A stretch of DNA of 63,364 nt, from contig JAOPXN010000117.1 in the NCBI GenBank assembly GCA_025965155.1, forward strand, positions 1 through 63,364. Reading direction: 5' to 3'. The notes beneath the pieces are model-generated. The model ran no database searches. It saw nothing but the letters and a program-made list of their open reading frames with translations, and was not told the DNA's origin. How positions within the stretch are numbered: position 1 is the stretch's first letter; each line of letters begins with the position of its first letter. Positions 9,445 through 17,460 of the stretch are shown in pieces. A program made the translations under genes and the position numbers. The DNA is from Propionibacteriaceae bacterium. Lineage in GTDB: Bacteria > Actinomycetota > Actinomycetes > Propionibacteriales > Propionibacteriaceae.

Positions 9445-9472
9445 GATCCGCCGCCGGTTCGAAACGGCAAAG

Positions 9473-10471
9473 TTAGGGGGCTGCGCCCAGCGTTCGGCGC
9501 TCGACGAGTCGGCTCGGGAACGACTCGTGCCGGTACGGTTCGTCGGGACCTCTCTCGATCCTGGCCACCAGCAGGCTGGCCGCACGACGGGCCATGGCGT
9601 CCAGGTCGAAGGCCACCGTGGTGAGCTGCATCATCGGCCACCGGGCCTCGGGCAGGTCATCGAACCCAACGATGGAGACCTCCCCGGGCACCGCGCGCCC
9701 CAGCTCGTGGGCCGCGTTGAGCGCACCGTAGGCCACCACGTCGTTGCCGCAGACAATCACCGTGGGCGGCTGCTCCGCCTCCAGCAGGCGGCGCGCGCCG
9801 ACGTAGCCGGTCTCGACGTCGAACGGACCTCGGTAGCTCATCGAGCCGCTGACCGTCACCGATGCCGCAGCGAGCGCCTCCCGCAGGGCGCGCTCCCGGT
9901 GCTCAGCGGTGCTGGCGTTGCGCGGGCCGAAGATGGCCCCCACTCGGCGGTGGCCCAGCTCGAGGATCCGGCGCGCGAGCTCGTGCATCCCGCTCTCGGC
10001 GTCCACCTCGGCCGAATCGGCGGCCACCGATTCCGACGTGCGGTTGAAGTAGACGAACGGAACACCGCGGTCACGTAGCCGGACGGGCAGCACCGAGTCG
10101 ACGGTTGTGGTCGCCAGCAGGACGCCGTCGAGGGAGTTGGCCAGCAGCCGCTCCGCAACCCGGCCGGTGTCGGACGACTCCGTCTGCAGCACCAGCTGGT
10201 AGTCCAGCGCCTCCAGCTCGCGGTGCATCGGCGCGATCACGTGGGGATAGAACTGGTTCTCCAGATCGGTGAGCAGCAGTCCGATCCGCCGGGTCCGCCC
10301 ACTGGACAGGGCCCGGCCGGTCTCGCTGGGCACGTAGCCGAGCGCCGTGGCCGCCTCCCGCACCCGGCGCTTCGTCTCCTCCGAGACCTTAGGGCTGTTG
10401 CGCAGCGCCCGGGACACGGTCGGCTGACTGACCCCGGCGAGTCGCGCGACGTCGTGGCTGGTCACCACCAT
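9473..10471 (-). CDS. LacI-family transcriptional regulator
   Basis: A 332-aa LacI/GalR repressor. Its N-terminal helix-turn-helix (SHDVARLAGVSQPTVSRALR) is followed by the hinge region (GYVPSETGRALSSGRTRRIG). A periplasmic-binding-protein-like effector domain follows, with IGLLLTDLENQFYPHVI, VIVCGNDVVAYGAL and VSIVGFDDLPEARW. It is divergent from the hisD-like operon at 10615 and upstream of the SnoaL operon. It is the obvious candidate to bind the ATACGTAT palindromes at 9418, 10583, 17409 and 18778. The effector is probably the imported compound or an early metabolite. Confidence 0.92.
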   Translation of the reverse strand: MVVTSHDVARLAGVSQPTVSRALRNSPKVSEETKRRVREAATALGYVPSETGRALSSGRTRRIGLLLTDLENQFYPHVIAPMHRELEALDYQLVLQTESSDTGRVAERLLANSLDGVLLATTTVDSVLPVRLRDRGVPFVYFNRTSESVAADSAEVDAESGMHELARRILELGHRRVGAIFGPRNASTAEHRERALREALAAASVTVSGSMSYRGPFDVETGYVGARRLLEAEQPPTVIVCGNDVVAYGALNAAHELGRAVPGEVSIVGFDDLPEARWPMMQLTTVAFDLDAMARRAASLLVARIERGPDEPYRHESFPSRLVERRTLGAAP

Positions 10472-10581
10472 GCGGGTCTCCTTCGGGCTTCTTTGCAGGT
10501 CTGGGGCTCGGCTAGTCTGCGCAGCATAGCGGCAGCGGCGCCGGTCTTGACCTGCTACGGCGTTGTCCGTTTAACTATCTC

Positions 10582-10593
10582 GCATACGTATGT
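10582..10593. promoter_or_regulatory. LacI-type operator upstream of the hisD-like operon
   Basis: A perfect 10-bp palindrome, CATACGTATG (10583-10592), lies 22 bp upstream of the GTG start at 10615, in the region shared with the divergent lacI gene. It is the best of four related sites in the island and defines the core ATACGTAT. A GAGGAG ribosome binding site follows at 10604-10609. Confidence 0.6.
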
Positions 10594-10614
10594 CCAACTA
10601 CGCGAGGAGCAAGC

Positions 10615-11970
10615 GTGCCAACCCACCTCAAGACTGCCCGGACGAAGTCGTTTACCGACCTGGCTCAAGACGAGGTGCGTGAGCGCGTCCAGGGGATCAT
10701 CTCCGACATCCGTCGCCTCGGGGACGAGGCAGTGCGGAGCTACGCGGAGACCTTCGACCACTGGACGCCCGAAAGCTTTCGGCTCTCAGCTGAGGAGATC
10801 GACGCAATCATCGCGGGCCTGCCGCAGCAGGTAATTGACGACATCGTCTTCGTCCAGGCTCAGGTCCGTGGGTTCGCCGAGGTCCAGCGAGCCTCGATGA
10901 CCGACGTCGAGGTGGAGACCCTTCCGGGCGTCTTCCTCGGACACCGGCACGTACCGGTCCAGGCGGCCGGGGCCTACGTTCCGGGCGGCAAGTACCCGCT
11001 GACGGCGTCGGCCCATATGACCATCGTGACAGCGAAGGTGGCCGGCGTCCCGCGCGTGGTGGCCTGCACACCGCCTATCCGCGGCAAGATCCCCGCCGCG
11101 ACCGTGGCCGCGATGAGCCTGGCCGGCGCCGACGAGATCTGGATCCTCGGCGGCGTGCAGGCGGTGGCGGCGATGGCGGTCGGGACTGAGTCGATGGCGC
11201 GGGTCGACATGATCGCGGGACCCGGCAACGCGTTCGTCGCCGAGGCGAAGCGGCAGCTGTACGGGGAGGTCGGGATCGACCTCTTCGCCGGGCCGACGGA
11301 GATCCTGATCGTGGCCGACGACGCCGCCGACCCCTTCCTCGTGGCCGTCGACCTCCTCTCCCAGGCCGAGCACGGACCGGAGTCACCGGCGATCCTGATC
11401 ACCACGAGCGACGACCTGGCCCGTCGGGTGCTGGCACACGTCGAGCGGATCCTGCCGGGCATGCCGACGGCCGACTACGCCGGTCCCGCCTGGCGCGACT
11501 ACGGCCAGGTGATCGTCGTCGCGGACCTCGACGAGGCCTACGCCCTCGCGGACACTTTCGCGTCCGAGCACGTGCAGATCCTGACCGCCGAGCCCCGCCA
11601 AGCCCTGGAGAGGATGCACCACTACGGCGCGCTCTTCCTCGGCGAGAACACCTGCGTCTCGTACGGGGACAAGGTCATCGGGACCAACCACGTGCTGCCG
11701 ACGCTGGGAGCCGCTCGCTACACGGGCGGCCTGTGGGTGGGCAAGTACCTCCGCACCGTGACCTACCAGGAGGTGCGCGACGACGCCACCAGCGGTGAGC
11801 TGGGGCGGGTCTGCGGCCGGGCGTCGAGGGTGGAGCTCTTCGAGGGGCACGCCCGCTCCGGAGACGTCCGTGCGGCACGCCATCTCGGCGACAGCTTCGA
11901 GTGGATGGAGGCAGCTCTGGCACCCACCGATGACGCGGGCTCCGTGCCGGAGCCGGCGGCACGCGCGTGA
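10615..11970 (+). CDS. HisD-family NAD-dependent alcohol dehydrogenase, HpsN-like
   Basis: A 451-aa member of the histidinol dehydrogenase family, which oxidises a primary alcohol to a carboxylate in two NAD+ steps. The zinc/catalytic positions are kept: Gln250/His253 in LLSQAEHG, Glu318/His319 in ASEHVQIL, Asp352 in YGDKVIGTNH and His412 in FEGHAR. Its body (SPESFRLSAEE-like, VETLPGV, YVPGGKYPL, ARYTGGLWVGK) resembles, from memory, sulfopropanediol dehydrogenase HpsN more than biosynthetic HisD. No his genes are nearby. It opens an operon with an SDR and an HpcH/HpaI aldolase. GTG start with GAGGAG 5 nt upstream. Oxidation of a hydroxymethyl group is inferred; the substrate is unknown. Confidence 0.82.
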   Translation: MPTHLKTARTKSFTDLAQDEVRERVQGIISDIRRLGDEAVRSYAETFDHWTPESFRLSAEEIDAIIAGLPQQVIDDIVFVQAQVRGFAEVQRASMTDVEVETLPGVFLGHRHVPVQAAGAYVPGGKYPLTASAHMTIVTAKVAGVPRVVACTPPIRGKIPAATVAAMSLAGADEIWILGGVQAVAAMAVGTESMARVDMIAGPGNAFVAEAKRQLYGEVGIDLFAGPTEILIVADDAADPFLVAVDLLSQAEHGPESPAILITTSDDLARRVLAHVERILPGMPTADYAGPAWRDYGQVIVVADLDEAYALADTFASEHVQILTAEPRQALERMHHYGALFLGENTCVSYGDKVIGTNHVLPTLGAARYTGGLWVGKYLRTVTYQEVRDDATSGELGRVCGRASRVELFEGHARSGDVRAARHLGDSFEWMEAALAPTDDAGSVPEPAARA

Positions 11971-12740
11971 GCGGGCTGGTCGACGGTCCCCTGACCGGCC
12001 GCACCGCCTTGGTCACCGGAGGTGGCAACGGGCTCGGTGCCGCCATCGCGCGGGCACTACACGGCCACGGCGCCGATGTTGTGCTCGCCGGTCGTCGCCC
12101 GGAGCCGCTGGCGGCGGTCTGCGACGAGCTGGGCCCAGGTGCGACCTGGCACGCGTGCGACGTCGCCGACCCGGACTCCGTGGCCGCACTGGCCTCGTCG
12201 CTGGCGGGGACCGACGTCTCCATTCTCATCAATAACGCGGGCATCGCCGGTCCGGTGGCGCCCCTCACCGAGATCAGCGTCGAGGACTGGGACGACGTCT
12301 TCGACATTAACGTCCGCGGCGTCTTCCTGCTCTGCAAGGCGTTCCTGCCGGGGATGGTCGCCCGGGGCGGTGGTGACGTGATCAACCTAGCCTCGGTCTC
12401 GGGCAAACGGCCGCTGGTCCGCCGGACCCCGTACGCCGCGTCCAAGATGGCGATCATCGGACTCACTGCAACGCTCGCCTTCGAAGTCGGTCCGGCCGGG
12501 GTCAACGTCAACAGCCTCTCCCCCGGTCCGGTGGCCGGCCCGCGGATGGAGCGCAACTTCACCCTGGAGGCGCAACGCACCGGCCGCAGCTACGACGAGG
12601 CCATGGACGCCTTCGTGTCGCGCGCCGCACTCGGTCGGATGGTGACCGAGGGCGAGGTGGGTGCCGCCGTCATCGCGATGCTCGCCATGCCTGGGATGTG
12701 CGGCGCCGACATCGACCTCTCGGCGGGGATGGTGGCATGA
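11967..12740 (+). CDS. SDR-family oxidoreductase
   Basis: Classical short-chain dehydrogenase, 257 aa. It has the nucleotide-binding GGGNGLGAAIA, NNAG (LINNAGIAGP), catalytic Ser in NLASVSGKRP and the YAASK Tyr/Lys pair. The GTG start overlaps the HisD-like stop by 4 bp, and its own stop overlaps the aldolase start by 4 bp, so the three are translationally coupled. It probably interconverts a secondary alcohol and ketone between the primary-alcohol oxidation and the aldol cleavage. That order is inferred from gene content only. Confidence 0.88.
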   Translation: MSGLVDGPLTGRTALVTGGGNGLGAAIARALHGHGADVVLAGRRPEPLAAVCDELGPGATWHACDVADPDSVAALASSLAGTDVSILINNAGIAGPVAPLTEISVEDWDDVFDINVRGVFLLCKAFLPGMVARGGGDVINLASVSGKRPLVRRTPYAASKMAIIGLTATLAFEVGPAGVNVNSLSPGPVAGPRMERNFTLEAQRTGRSYDEAMDAFVSRAALGRMVTEGEVGAAVIAMLAMPGMCGADIDLSAGMVA

Positions 12741-13492
12741 ACACCCTCAAGGAGCGCCTGCGCTCAGGTGCGCGGCTGGTCGGTGTGCTGCTCCGGCTGC
12801 CCGCGGAGGACCTGGTCGAGATGGTCGCGATCAGCGGGTTCGACTTCGTCGTGATCGACTGCGAGCACGGGCCTAACGAGGTCGCGGACCTGCGGCGCCA
12901 CATCGCGCTGGCCGAGCTCCACCAGGTGCCGGTGATCGTCAGGGTCGGCTCCGACGAGCCCGCCCTGACGCTGCGTGCACTCGACCAGGGCGCTGCCGGC
13001 ATCATCGCCCCGCACATCGACACCGCCGCGCAGGCGGAGGCGCTGGTGGACGCGGTGCACTACCCGCCCTTGGGTCATCGTGGGTTTGCCACGTACACGC
13101 GGGTCGGGCGCTTCGGCACCGTCGACACCGCACAGCACCAGGCGCGGATGCTCGACGAGACGCTGGTCGTGGGCATGATCGAGTCACCCGACGGGGTGCG
13201 GCAGGCGGCCGACATTCTCGCCGTCGGTGGGTTGGACGCCATCATGATCGGCACCGCCGACCTGCGGGCATCCTCCACCTCCACGGACCCGGCACCGGCG
13301 GACTCGGTCCAGACGGTGAACCAGCTGCTCGCCGCTCACGGGCGCTGGCGGATGGACATCGTCGGCACGCGCGACGCGGCCGCCGCCTCCTTCGACGACG
13401 GAGCGCAGTTGGTGGTCTACAACCTGGCCCAGTCCCTGATGCAGCACCTCGCCGATCTGAGGTCCGTCGCGACGGACGCGCTGTCGGACTGA
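12737..13492 (+). CDS. HpcH/HpaI-family aldolase
   Basis: Class II metal-dependent aldolase of the HpcH/HpaI/citrate-lyase fold, about 251 aa, cleaving 2-oxo-acid aldols to pyruvate or similar. Visible landmarks are the His-containing FVVIDCEHGPNE, YPPLGHRG, the metal-ligand Glu in MIESPDGV, and IMIGTADLRAS. The usual 'GPADLS' loop is GTADLR here, so the substrate pocket may differ. The ATG at 12737 overlaps the SDR stop (ATGA). It ends 8 bp from the convergent hydrolase gene at 13500. It likely delivers the final carbon-carbon cleavage of the pathway. Confidence 0.82.
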   Translation: MNTLKERLRSGARLVGVLLRLPAEDLVEMVAISGFDFVVIDCEHGPNEVADLRRHIALAELHQVPVIVRVGSDEPALTLRALDQGAAGIIAPHIDTAAQAEALVDAVHYPPLGHRGFATYTRVGRFGTVDTAQHQARMLDETLVVGMIESPDGVRQAADILAVGGLDAIMIGTADLRASSTSTDPAPADSVQTVNQLLAAHGRWRMDIVGTRDAAAASFDDGAQLVVYNLAQSLMQHLADLRSVATDALSD

Positions 13493-13499
13493 CCAACAG

Positions 13500-14213
13500 T
13501 CAGCGCTCGAGCTTAGGGCTCCGCCGCCACGCCCGCAGCAACGCCGCGACTCGGTCCGGCCGCTCGAGCGGCGACAGGTGCGCACAGTCGGGCAGCACCG
13601 CCAGCGTCGCACCGGGCACCAGCTGGGCGATCTCCGTATGGCGGGTGACCGGGCACAGCCGGTCGTCGGCTGCCGCGACGACGAGCGTCGGGCAGTGGAT
13701 CGCCGCGAGACCCGGGCGCTCGTCGACCCGCGTCGACTGCAGCTGCAGCTGCCGGTCGTACCCGTCGGACCCGAGCGCGTCGGCCATCCCCAGGGTCAGC
13801 TCCACCAGGTCGGATCGCTCGGCGAGTACCCGGGGAGACAGCAGACTGGGCAGCAGCGACGCCTGCAGGGATCGCGCAGAGCCCCCGGCCAGCTCGCGCC
13901 GCTGGGCGGCCCACCCCTGACGCTGCCTGTCGGTGGGCCCGTACGGGTTGGTCGACATGACGCAGAGCCGGCTGACGCGCTCCGGAGACCGCCGCACCAA
14001 GGCCATGGCCACGACGGCACCGAGCGACAGACCGACCAGGTCGAAGCGGTCCGGCAGCAGCGACAGCAACCGGTCGACCTCCCCCTCGACGGACGGTTCC
14101 TCAAGGTAAGGGGTGATGGTCTCGATCCCCAGGTCGAGTCTCGACCACAGCGCAGCTGTGCAACCCATCCCGGGCAGCAGCACCAGCCGGTCCGGCCCCT
14201 CGTTCGCGCTCAC
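13500..14213 (-). CDS. Alpha/beta hydrolase
   Basis: A 237-aa alpha/beta-hydrolase fold protein with nucleophile elbow GLSLGA, acid Asp in AAADDRLCP and catalytic His in DCAHLSPLERP. It has the size of lactone or ester hydrolases such as enol-lactonases. Its GTG start overlaps the stop of the upstream permease by 4 bp, so it is the last gene of the binding-protein/permease operon. Opening of a lactone or ester in the imported compound is inferred from this coupling. Confidence 0.78.
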   Translation of the reverse strand: MSANEGPDRLVLLPGMGCTAALWSRLDLGIETITPYLEEPSVEGEVDRLLSLLPDRFDLVGLSLGAVVAMALVRRSPERVSRLCVMSTNPYGPTDRQRQGWAAQRRELAGGSARSLQASLLPSLLSPRVLAERSDLVELTLGMADALGSDGYDRQLQLQSTRVDERPGLAAIHCPTLVVAAADDRLCPVTRHTEIAQLVPGATLAVLPDCAHLSPLERPDRVAALLRAWRRSPKLER

Positions 14214-15133
14214 CCCTTGACGGCGCCGGAGTTCAGCCCGGCCACCAGGTACTTCTGAGCGACGAAAGCGATCCCGATCACCGGCAGGGTGAGCAGCACG
14301 GTCGCCGCCGAGGCCTGCTGCAGCAGCGGTAGGTTCTGCCCGATCTGGGTGGCGATAAAGACAGGCACCGTCTTGGCGCTTACGTCGGTCAACACCGCCG
14401 CGGTCAGGTACTCCTGGAAGGCGAACAGGAAGACGAAGATGCCGGCGGTAAGGATGCCCGGACCCATCAGCGGGATCATGATCTTGCGCAGCACCCCGAA
14501 GCGGGTGCAGCCGTCCACCATCGCCGCCTCATCGAGCTCCCGCGGGATCTCGGCGAAGAAGTTGCGGAGCAGCCAGATGGTGAACGGCTGGTTGATGGCG
14601 ATCAGCGCCGCGGCCAGTGCGTATGTGGTGTCGTAGATGCCGATCGACTTGCTGATCTCGTACATCGGAAGGACCACGGCAAAGCGCGGGAGCGCCCGGA
14701 ACACCAGCGCCAGAACGAGCAGCACGATCGAGGCCACGCCACCGTACCGGGAGAGCGCATACGCGCACGGCAGCCCGATCACCAGCGCAACGAGGGTGCT
14801 GATCACCGCCACGGTCAGGGTGTTGGCGAGGTAGAGGTAGAAGTTCGTGGTCTGCCAGAGGTCCACGTACGGCTGGAGGGTGGGTGCGAAGCTGAAGACC
14901 GGTGGGTTGGCGAACGCGACATCGGTGGGTTTGGCCGCCGAGAGCGCCGCCCAGAGGAACGGGAAGATCATCAGCAGGCAGGTCGCGGTCAGCACCAGGG
15001 CGGAGATGACGGCTACGGTACGTCGCCGCGACCGGTGCGGCCGGGTCGGCCCGTCGGAGTCGGTCAGGGCCGACGCAGCCGCAATCGGCCCACGGGGAGC
15101 AGCGTCGCCGACCTGGGTGAGGTCAATGGTCAT
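14210..15133 (-). CDS. Carbohydrate ABC transporter permease, MalG type
   Basis: About 307 aa. Six predicted membrane segments follow an N-terminal polar tail. The EAA loop, contact site for the ATPase, is ELDEAAMVDGCTRFGVLRKI. I chose the ATG at 15133, which has a GGAGG box and overlaps the upstream permease stop by 4 bp (ATGA). It pairs with the MalF-type permease at 15130 and the lipoprotein at 16047. No ATPase gene accompanies them, so a shared multi-system ATPase (MsiK-like) encoded elsewhere is expected. Confidence 0.88.
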   Translation of the reverse strand: MTIDLTQVGDAAPRGPIAAASALTDSDGPTRPHRSRRRTVAVISALVLTATCLLMIFPFLWAALSAAKPTDVAFANPPVFSFAPTLQPYVDLWQTTNFYLYLANTLTVAVISTLVALVIGLPCAYALSRYGGVASIVLLVLALVFRALPRFAVVLPMYEISKSIGIYDTTYALAAALIAINQPFTIWLLRNFFAEIPRELDEAAMVDGCTRFGVLRKIMIPLMGPGILTAGIFVFLFAFQEYLTAAVLTDVSAKTVPVFIATQIGQNLPLLQQASAATVLLTLPVIGIAFVAQKYLVAGLNSGAVKG

Positions 15134-16005
15134 GCCCTTGCCTCCTTCACGATGCCTCGGATAGACGGATACAGCAAGATCAGGATGAGCACGATCGTGA
15201 GCACGCTGATCGCGCTGCCCAGCCCCAGGTTCACCGCTCCCTCGCGGAAGGCGACGTTGTAGATGTAGAGCATGATCGACTCGTTCCCGAGGCCGACGGC
15301 CTGCGGCGACAGCGGGATGAGCGAGTCGAAGATCCGGATCACGTCCATGGTGAAGATCAGCAGCACGAACCCGAGGACCCCACGGATGCTGGGGATGATC
15401 ACGTGCAGGTGTCGTTGCAGTGACGACGCACCGTCGATCTCCGCTGCTTCCAGAGTCTCGGCGGACACGCCCTGCAGACCCGCCAAGATCATCAGCATCG
15501 CGAACGGAAGCATGAACCAGACCACGTTCGCCGCGACGATCACCCGGTTGGGCCACGGGTCGGTGAACCACAGCGGTTCACCGAAGGCCCCGCCGGTGAG
15601 CTGGTTGGCCAGGAAGTTGACGATCCCGCCGAAGTTGGAGTCGAACAGCCAGGAGAAGGCGACGGCACCGACCACGTGCGGCAGTACGTAGGAGATGAGC
15701 AGGATGCCCAGCACGATCGGGCGCATTCGACCCAGCTGGTTGATCAAGGTCGCCAAAATGTAGCCGAACACCAGGCAGAAGGCGGTCACGACGACGGTCA
15801 GGCCGACGGTGAAAAGCACCGCCCGCCCGAGTCGTGGGTCGGTCAGCGCCCCGATGTAGTTGGTCAGCCCGACCTCGGCGCCCGGGCTGCCGTAGTCCAC
15901 CTTCTGGAAGCTCCAGCGCAGGGTCCGGTAGAGCGGGACCAGCATGAAACCGAACATCACGATCACGCTCGGGGTGACGAGCAGCCAGAACTCTCGGCGT
16001 TTCAT
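15130..16005 (-). CDS. Carbohydrate ABC transporter permease, MalF type
   Basis: A 291-aa inner-membrane permease with about six hydrophobic segments, beginning MKRREFWLLVTPSVIVMFGF. The EAA loop reads TLEAAEIDGASSLQRHLHVI. It lies directly downstream of the solute-binding lipoprotein and upstream of the MalG-type permease, all on the minus strand. Family knowledge gives import of sugars, polyols or similar small hydroxylated compounds. Confidence 0.88.
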   Translation of the reverse strand: MKRREFWLLVTPSVIVMFGFMLVPLYRTLRWSFQKVDYGSPGAEVGLTNYIGALTDPRLGRAVLFTVGLTVVVTAFCLVFGYILATLINQLGRMRPIVLGILLISYVLPHVVGAVAFSWLFDSNFGGIVNFLANQLTGGAFGEPLWFTDPWPNRVIVAANVVWFMLPFAMLMILAGLQGVSAETLEAAEIDGASSLQRHLHVIIPSIRGVLGFVLLIFTMDVIRIFDSLIPLSPQAVGLGNESIMLYIYNVAFREGAVNLGLGSAISVLTIVLILILLYPSIRGIVKEARA

Positions 16006-16046
16006 GCTGGTCCCTTTCTATCAACTGGGGTGGACGGACGTGGCGG

Positions 16047-17357
16047 TTACTGCTCGGACAGCACCGTCTCGGCGGCCGCCTGCATCGCCTTCGTCCCGTC
16101 CTCGACAGACTGCTTGCCAGTGATCACCTGGGCGATGATCTCGGTGTTCGCGGCCGTGATCGGCGGCACCCACGGCTGGGCCTCGGCCGGCGGTGCGCCG
16201 TCGATGGCAGCCTTGGCTGCCGCGGCATACGGCGAGGCGGTCTGGTCGAGGCCCTTGCGAGCCGGGTAGGCGGCTGGGATGGAGGCCTTGGAGGCGTCCT
16301 CACTGACCGAGGCTGCGAGCAGCTGGAAAAGCAGGTCGTGGTCGATCTTGGTGTTGAACGGGATCGACCAGCCGTCGACCGACAGCGCACCATACTGCTT
16401 GCCGCCGTCCTCTACCGCCGGCGGCGCGGCGAACGCGAACTTGTCATAGAGCTTGGTGTTCTTCTGCTGCACCAGGTCGTTCATCCGCCCGGAGAACATG
16501 ATGCCGATGGCGGCCGACCCGTTATAGAGCTGCTGCTGCACCTTGGGCTGGTCGAACGTGGTTACCTGCGGGTCCATGAAGGGCAGCAGGGACTTCAGCT
16601 CCTCGAACGCCTGGACCGATTCCTCGCTGGTGAAGTTCGGCGTCTTCGTCGTGGCGTCGACGAAGTCCTTGCCGAGTGAGTTCAGCGCCGCCTTGTAGGC
16701 GGTCGAGATGTCACCGCTGGCCAGCCACGGCAGCGCCAATGGGTACTTCATGTCCCCGGAGTCCTGCAGCTTCTTCGAGGCCTCGCGCAGCTCGTCGAAA
16801 GTCGTGGGCGGCTGGAGCCCGTTCTTCTCGAAGAGGTCCTTGCGGTAGACCATGGTCAGGACCTGGGTCTGCATCGGGAGCCCGTAGAGCTTGCCGTCGT
16901 AGCTCATCGCCTTGCGCAGCGACTCGTCGATGTCATCGAGCTGGTAGGCGTCTTTGTACTTGGCGAACAGGTCGTCTAGGGGTACGAGCTTCTCCCGCGA
17001 CGCCAGGTCCGGCACCACGAAGGAGTACGTCTCGATGACGTCGTAGGAGCCGGTGTCGCCGGCGAGCGTCGCGGTGGTCTTCTGCACCTGCCCACCGAAG
17101 TCGATCGGGTCATGCTTGACGGTCACGTTGTCATGCGTGCAGCTGGAGACCATCGTGTTCGAGTACGGGTCGACGGCCGAGGAGTTGTAGGCCAGGACGT
17201 TGATCGTGGTGGGCTCGGCCGGGTTCACGAAGTCGCAGGCCACCTTGGTGGCGGTCTCCGCTCCGGTGCGGGAGCCGGCGCCGCAGGCGCTGAGGCCGAT
17301 CAGGGAGACGGACAGCAGGCCGGCGGCCAGCAGTCGGAACGAGCGGGAGACGTGCAT
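16047..17357 (-). CDS. ABC transporter solute-binding lipoprotein (family 1)
   Basis: A 436-aa extracellular binding protein. The signal peptide ends in a lipobox (LIGLSAC, about residue 25), so it should be lipid-anchored. The mature part has the family-1 fold pattern: INVLAYNSS, YSFVVPDLASREKLVPLDDL, YGLPMQTQVLTMVYRKDLFE. It is the first gene of the transporter-hydrolase operon. An ATACGTAT site lies about 55 bp upstream of its ATG. The ligand is not predictable. Confidence 0.88.
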   Translation of the reverse strand: MHVSRSFRLLAAGLLSVSLIGLSACGAGSRTGAETATKVACDFVNPAEPTTINVLAYNSSAVDPYSNTMVSSCTHDNVTVKHDPIDFGGQVQKTTATLAGDTGSYDVIETYSFVVPDLASREKLVPLDDLFAKYKDAYQLDDIDESLRKAMSYDGKLYGLPMQTQVLTMVYRKDLFEKNGLQPPTTFDELREASKKLQDSGDMKYPLALPWLASGDISTAYKAALNSLGKDFVDATTKTPNFTSEESVQAFEELKSLLPFMDPQVTTFDQPKVQQQLYNGSAAIGIMFSGRMNDLVQQKNTKLYDKFAFAAPPAVEDGGKQYGALSVDGWSIPFNTKIDHDLLFQLLAASVSEDASKASIPAAYPARKGLDQTASPYAAAAKAAIDGAPPAEAQPWVPPITAANTEIIAQVITGKQSVEDGTKAMQAAAETVLSEQ

Positions 17358-17407
17358 GGGACCTCTTCGATTCTGCGAGTAGGAACGACAGGTACGGCAT
17401 GGATACT

Positions 17408-17419
17408 ACATACGTATTC
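17408..17419. promoter_or_regulatory. LacI-type operator upstream of the transporter operon
   Basis: The sequence ACATACGTATTC contains the core palindrome ATACGTAT at 17410-17417. It lies between the transporter operon (start 17357) and the second HisD-like gene (stop 17461). It is one of four such sites in the island. On the minus strand a TAGTAT that could serve as -10 follows within a few bases. Confidence 0.55.
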
Positions 17420-17460
17420 AGTTGTCGCCGGACGACACCCCAGGATCCGGCGGTGGTGCG

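Noticed and set aside
14210-15571. Longer permease frame starting at 15571
   Set aside because: The extra N-terminus is out-of-frame translation of the neighbouring permease; the coupled ATG at 15133 is better.
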